NCBI GenBank assembly: GCA_014799395.1
Contig: JAAVID010000059.1
Location: 1-32,077, forward strand
Length of the DNA stretch: 32,077 nucleotides
Direction: 5' to 3'
Source of the DNA: Oscillospiraceae bacterium
GTDB lineage: Bacteria > Bacillota > Clostridia > Oscillospirales > Ruminococcaceae
Below the pieces are notes generated by a model. The model made no database searches. It was not told the DNA's origin and worked only from the letters and a program-made list of their open reading frames with translations. Positions 31,984 to 32,077 of this stretch are shown one piece after another. The position numbers and the translations under genes are program-made. Numbering within the stretch: the stretch's first letter is position 1; the number at the start of each line of letters is the position of its first letter.

Positions 31984-32077
31984 TCGTCACACGGGTGCAA
32001 GAGGACACCCTTCGGGAAAGAGGGGGCTGGGTCTCGTGACGAACAGAGGACGTGTTACATGCTGCCCCCTCTCTCCC
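31984..32077. repeat. Nested inverted-repeat region at the right window edge
   Basis: Three interleaved inverted repeats: 31984-31990 with 32036-32042 (7 bp), 31993-31997 with 32006-32010 (5 bp) and 32014-32027 with 32064-32077 (14 bp, one mismatch). They sit downstream of rsmA and the last arm ends at the window edge, so the element may continue. Positions 31900-31983 show nothing I can assign. Confidence 0.5.

Overview
This window looks like a chromosomal segment of a gut-type member of the Firmicutes, class Clostridia, most likely Oscillospiraceae/Ruminococcaceae. The evidence is a clear Spo0A DNA-binding domain, Shine-Dalgarno sequences of the AGGAGG type, many sigma-A promoters with near-consensus boxes and 17-bp spacers, a flavodiiron protein typical of anaerobes, and a bile salt hydrolase next to glycan-degrading enzymes. 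That species-level placement is inference. I found no rRNA, tRNA, CRISPR array, transposase or prophage gene.

Layout. Positions 1-2715: a NatA/NatB-type ABC exporter pair behind a strong promoter with a perfect inverted-repeat operator, flanked by two inverted copies of a hairpin-rich dispersed repeat. Positions 2926-6355: lysA and an alpha/beta-hydrolase esterase on the minus strand, divergent from an AraC/GyrI-like regulator. Positions 6399-7968: a sigma factor with an overlapping membrane partner that ends in a Cys/His-rich tail. Positions 8050-9288: spo0A, whose phosphoacceptor aspartate is replaced by glutamate, and a 0A-box-containing intergenic region. Positions 9289-12895: the flavodiiron protein FprA and a membrane HD-GYP protein with a degenerate GGDEF domain. 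Positions 12928-17268: an ECF sigma factor, its membrane partner and two paralogous lipoproteins. Positions 17409-19816: a bile salt hydrolase, a 162-bp palindromic element and a GH130 phosphorylase converging on a shared terminator. Positions 19953-23350: a MarR regulator overlapping a large MacB-type ABC ATPase-permease fusion. Positions 23442-25894: a PH-domain membrane protein, a small acidic protein, a GT4 glycosyltransferase and a small unknown protein. Positions 25889-30415: a minus-strand run of ECF sigma factor, membrane partner, GH95 fucosidase, Dabb protein and a DNA glycosylase of the UDG superfamily. Positions 30460-31899: dCMP deaminase and rsmA, followed by an inverted-repeat region that runs off the window.

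How the genes work together. The repeating theme is signal perception at the membrane: three sigma factor/single-pass membrane protein pairs, each translationally coupled, two of them followed at once by surface lipoproteins or a glycosidase. Carbohydrate genes (GH95, GH130, esterase) and the bile salt hydrolase fit an intestinal niche. The most unusual items are the Glu-for-Asp Spo0A, the repeat pair with compensatory stem changes, the 162-bp palindromic element, and the sigma/anti-sigma-like modules. Functional statements rest on motif recognition by eye; no database search was run.
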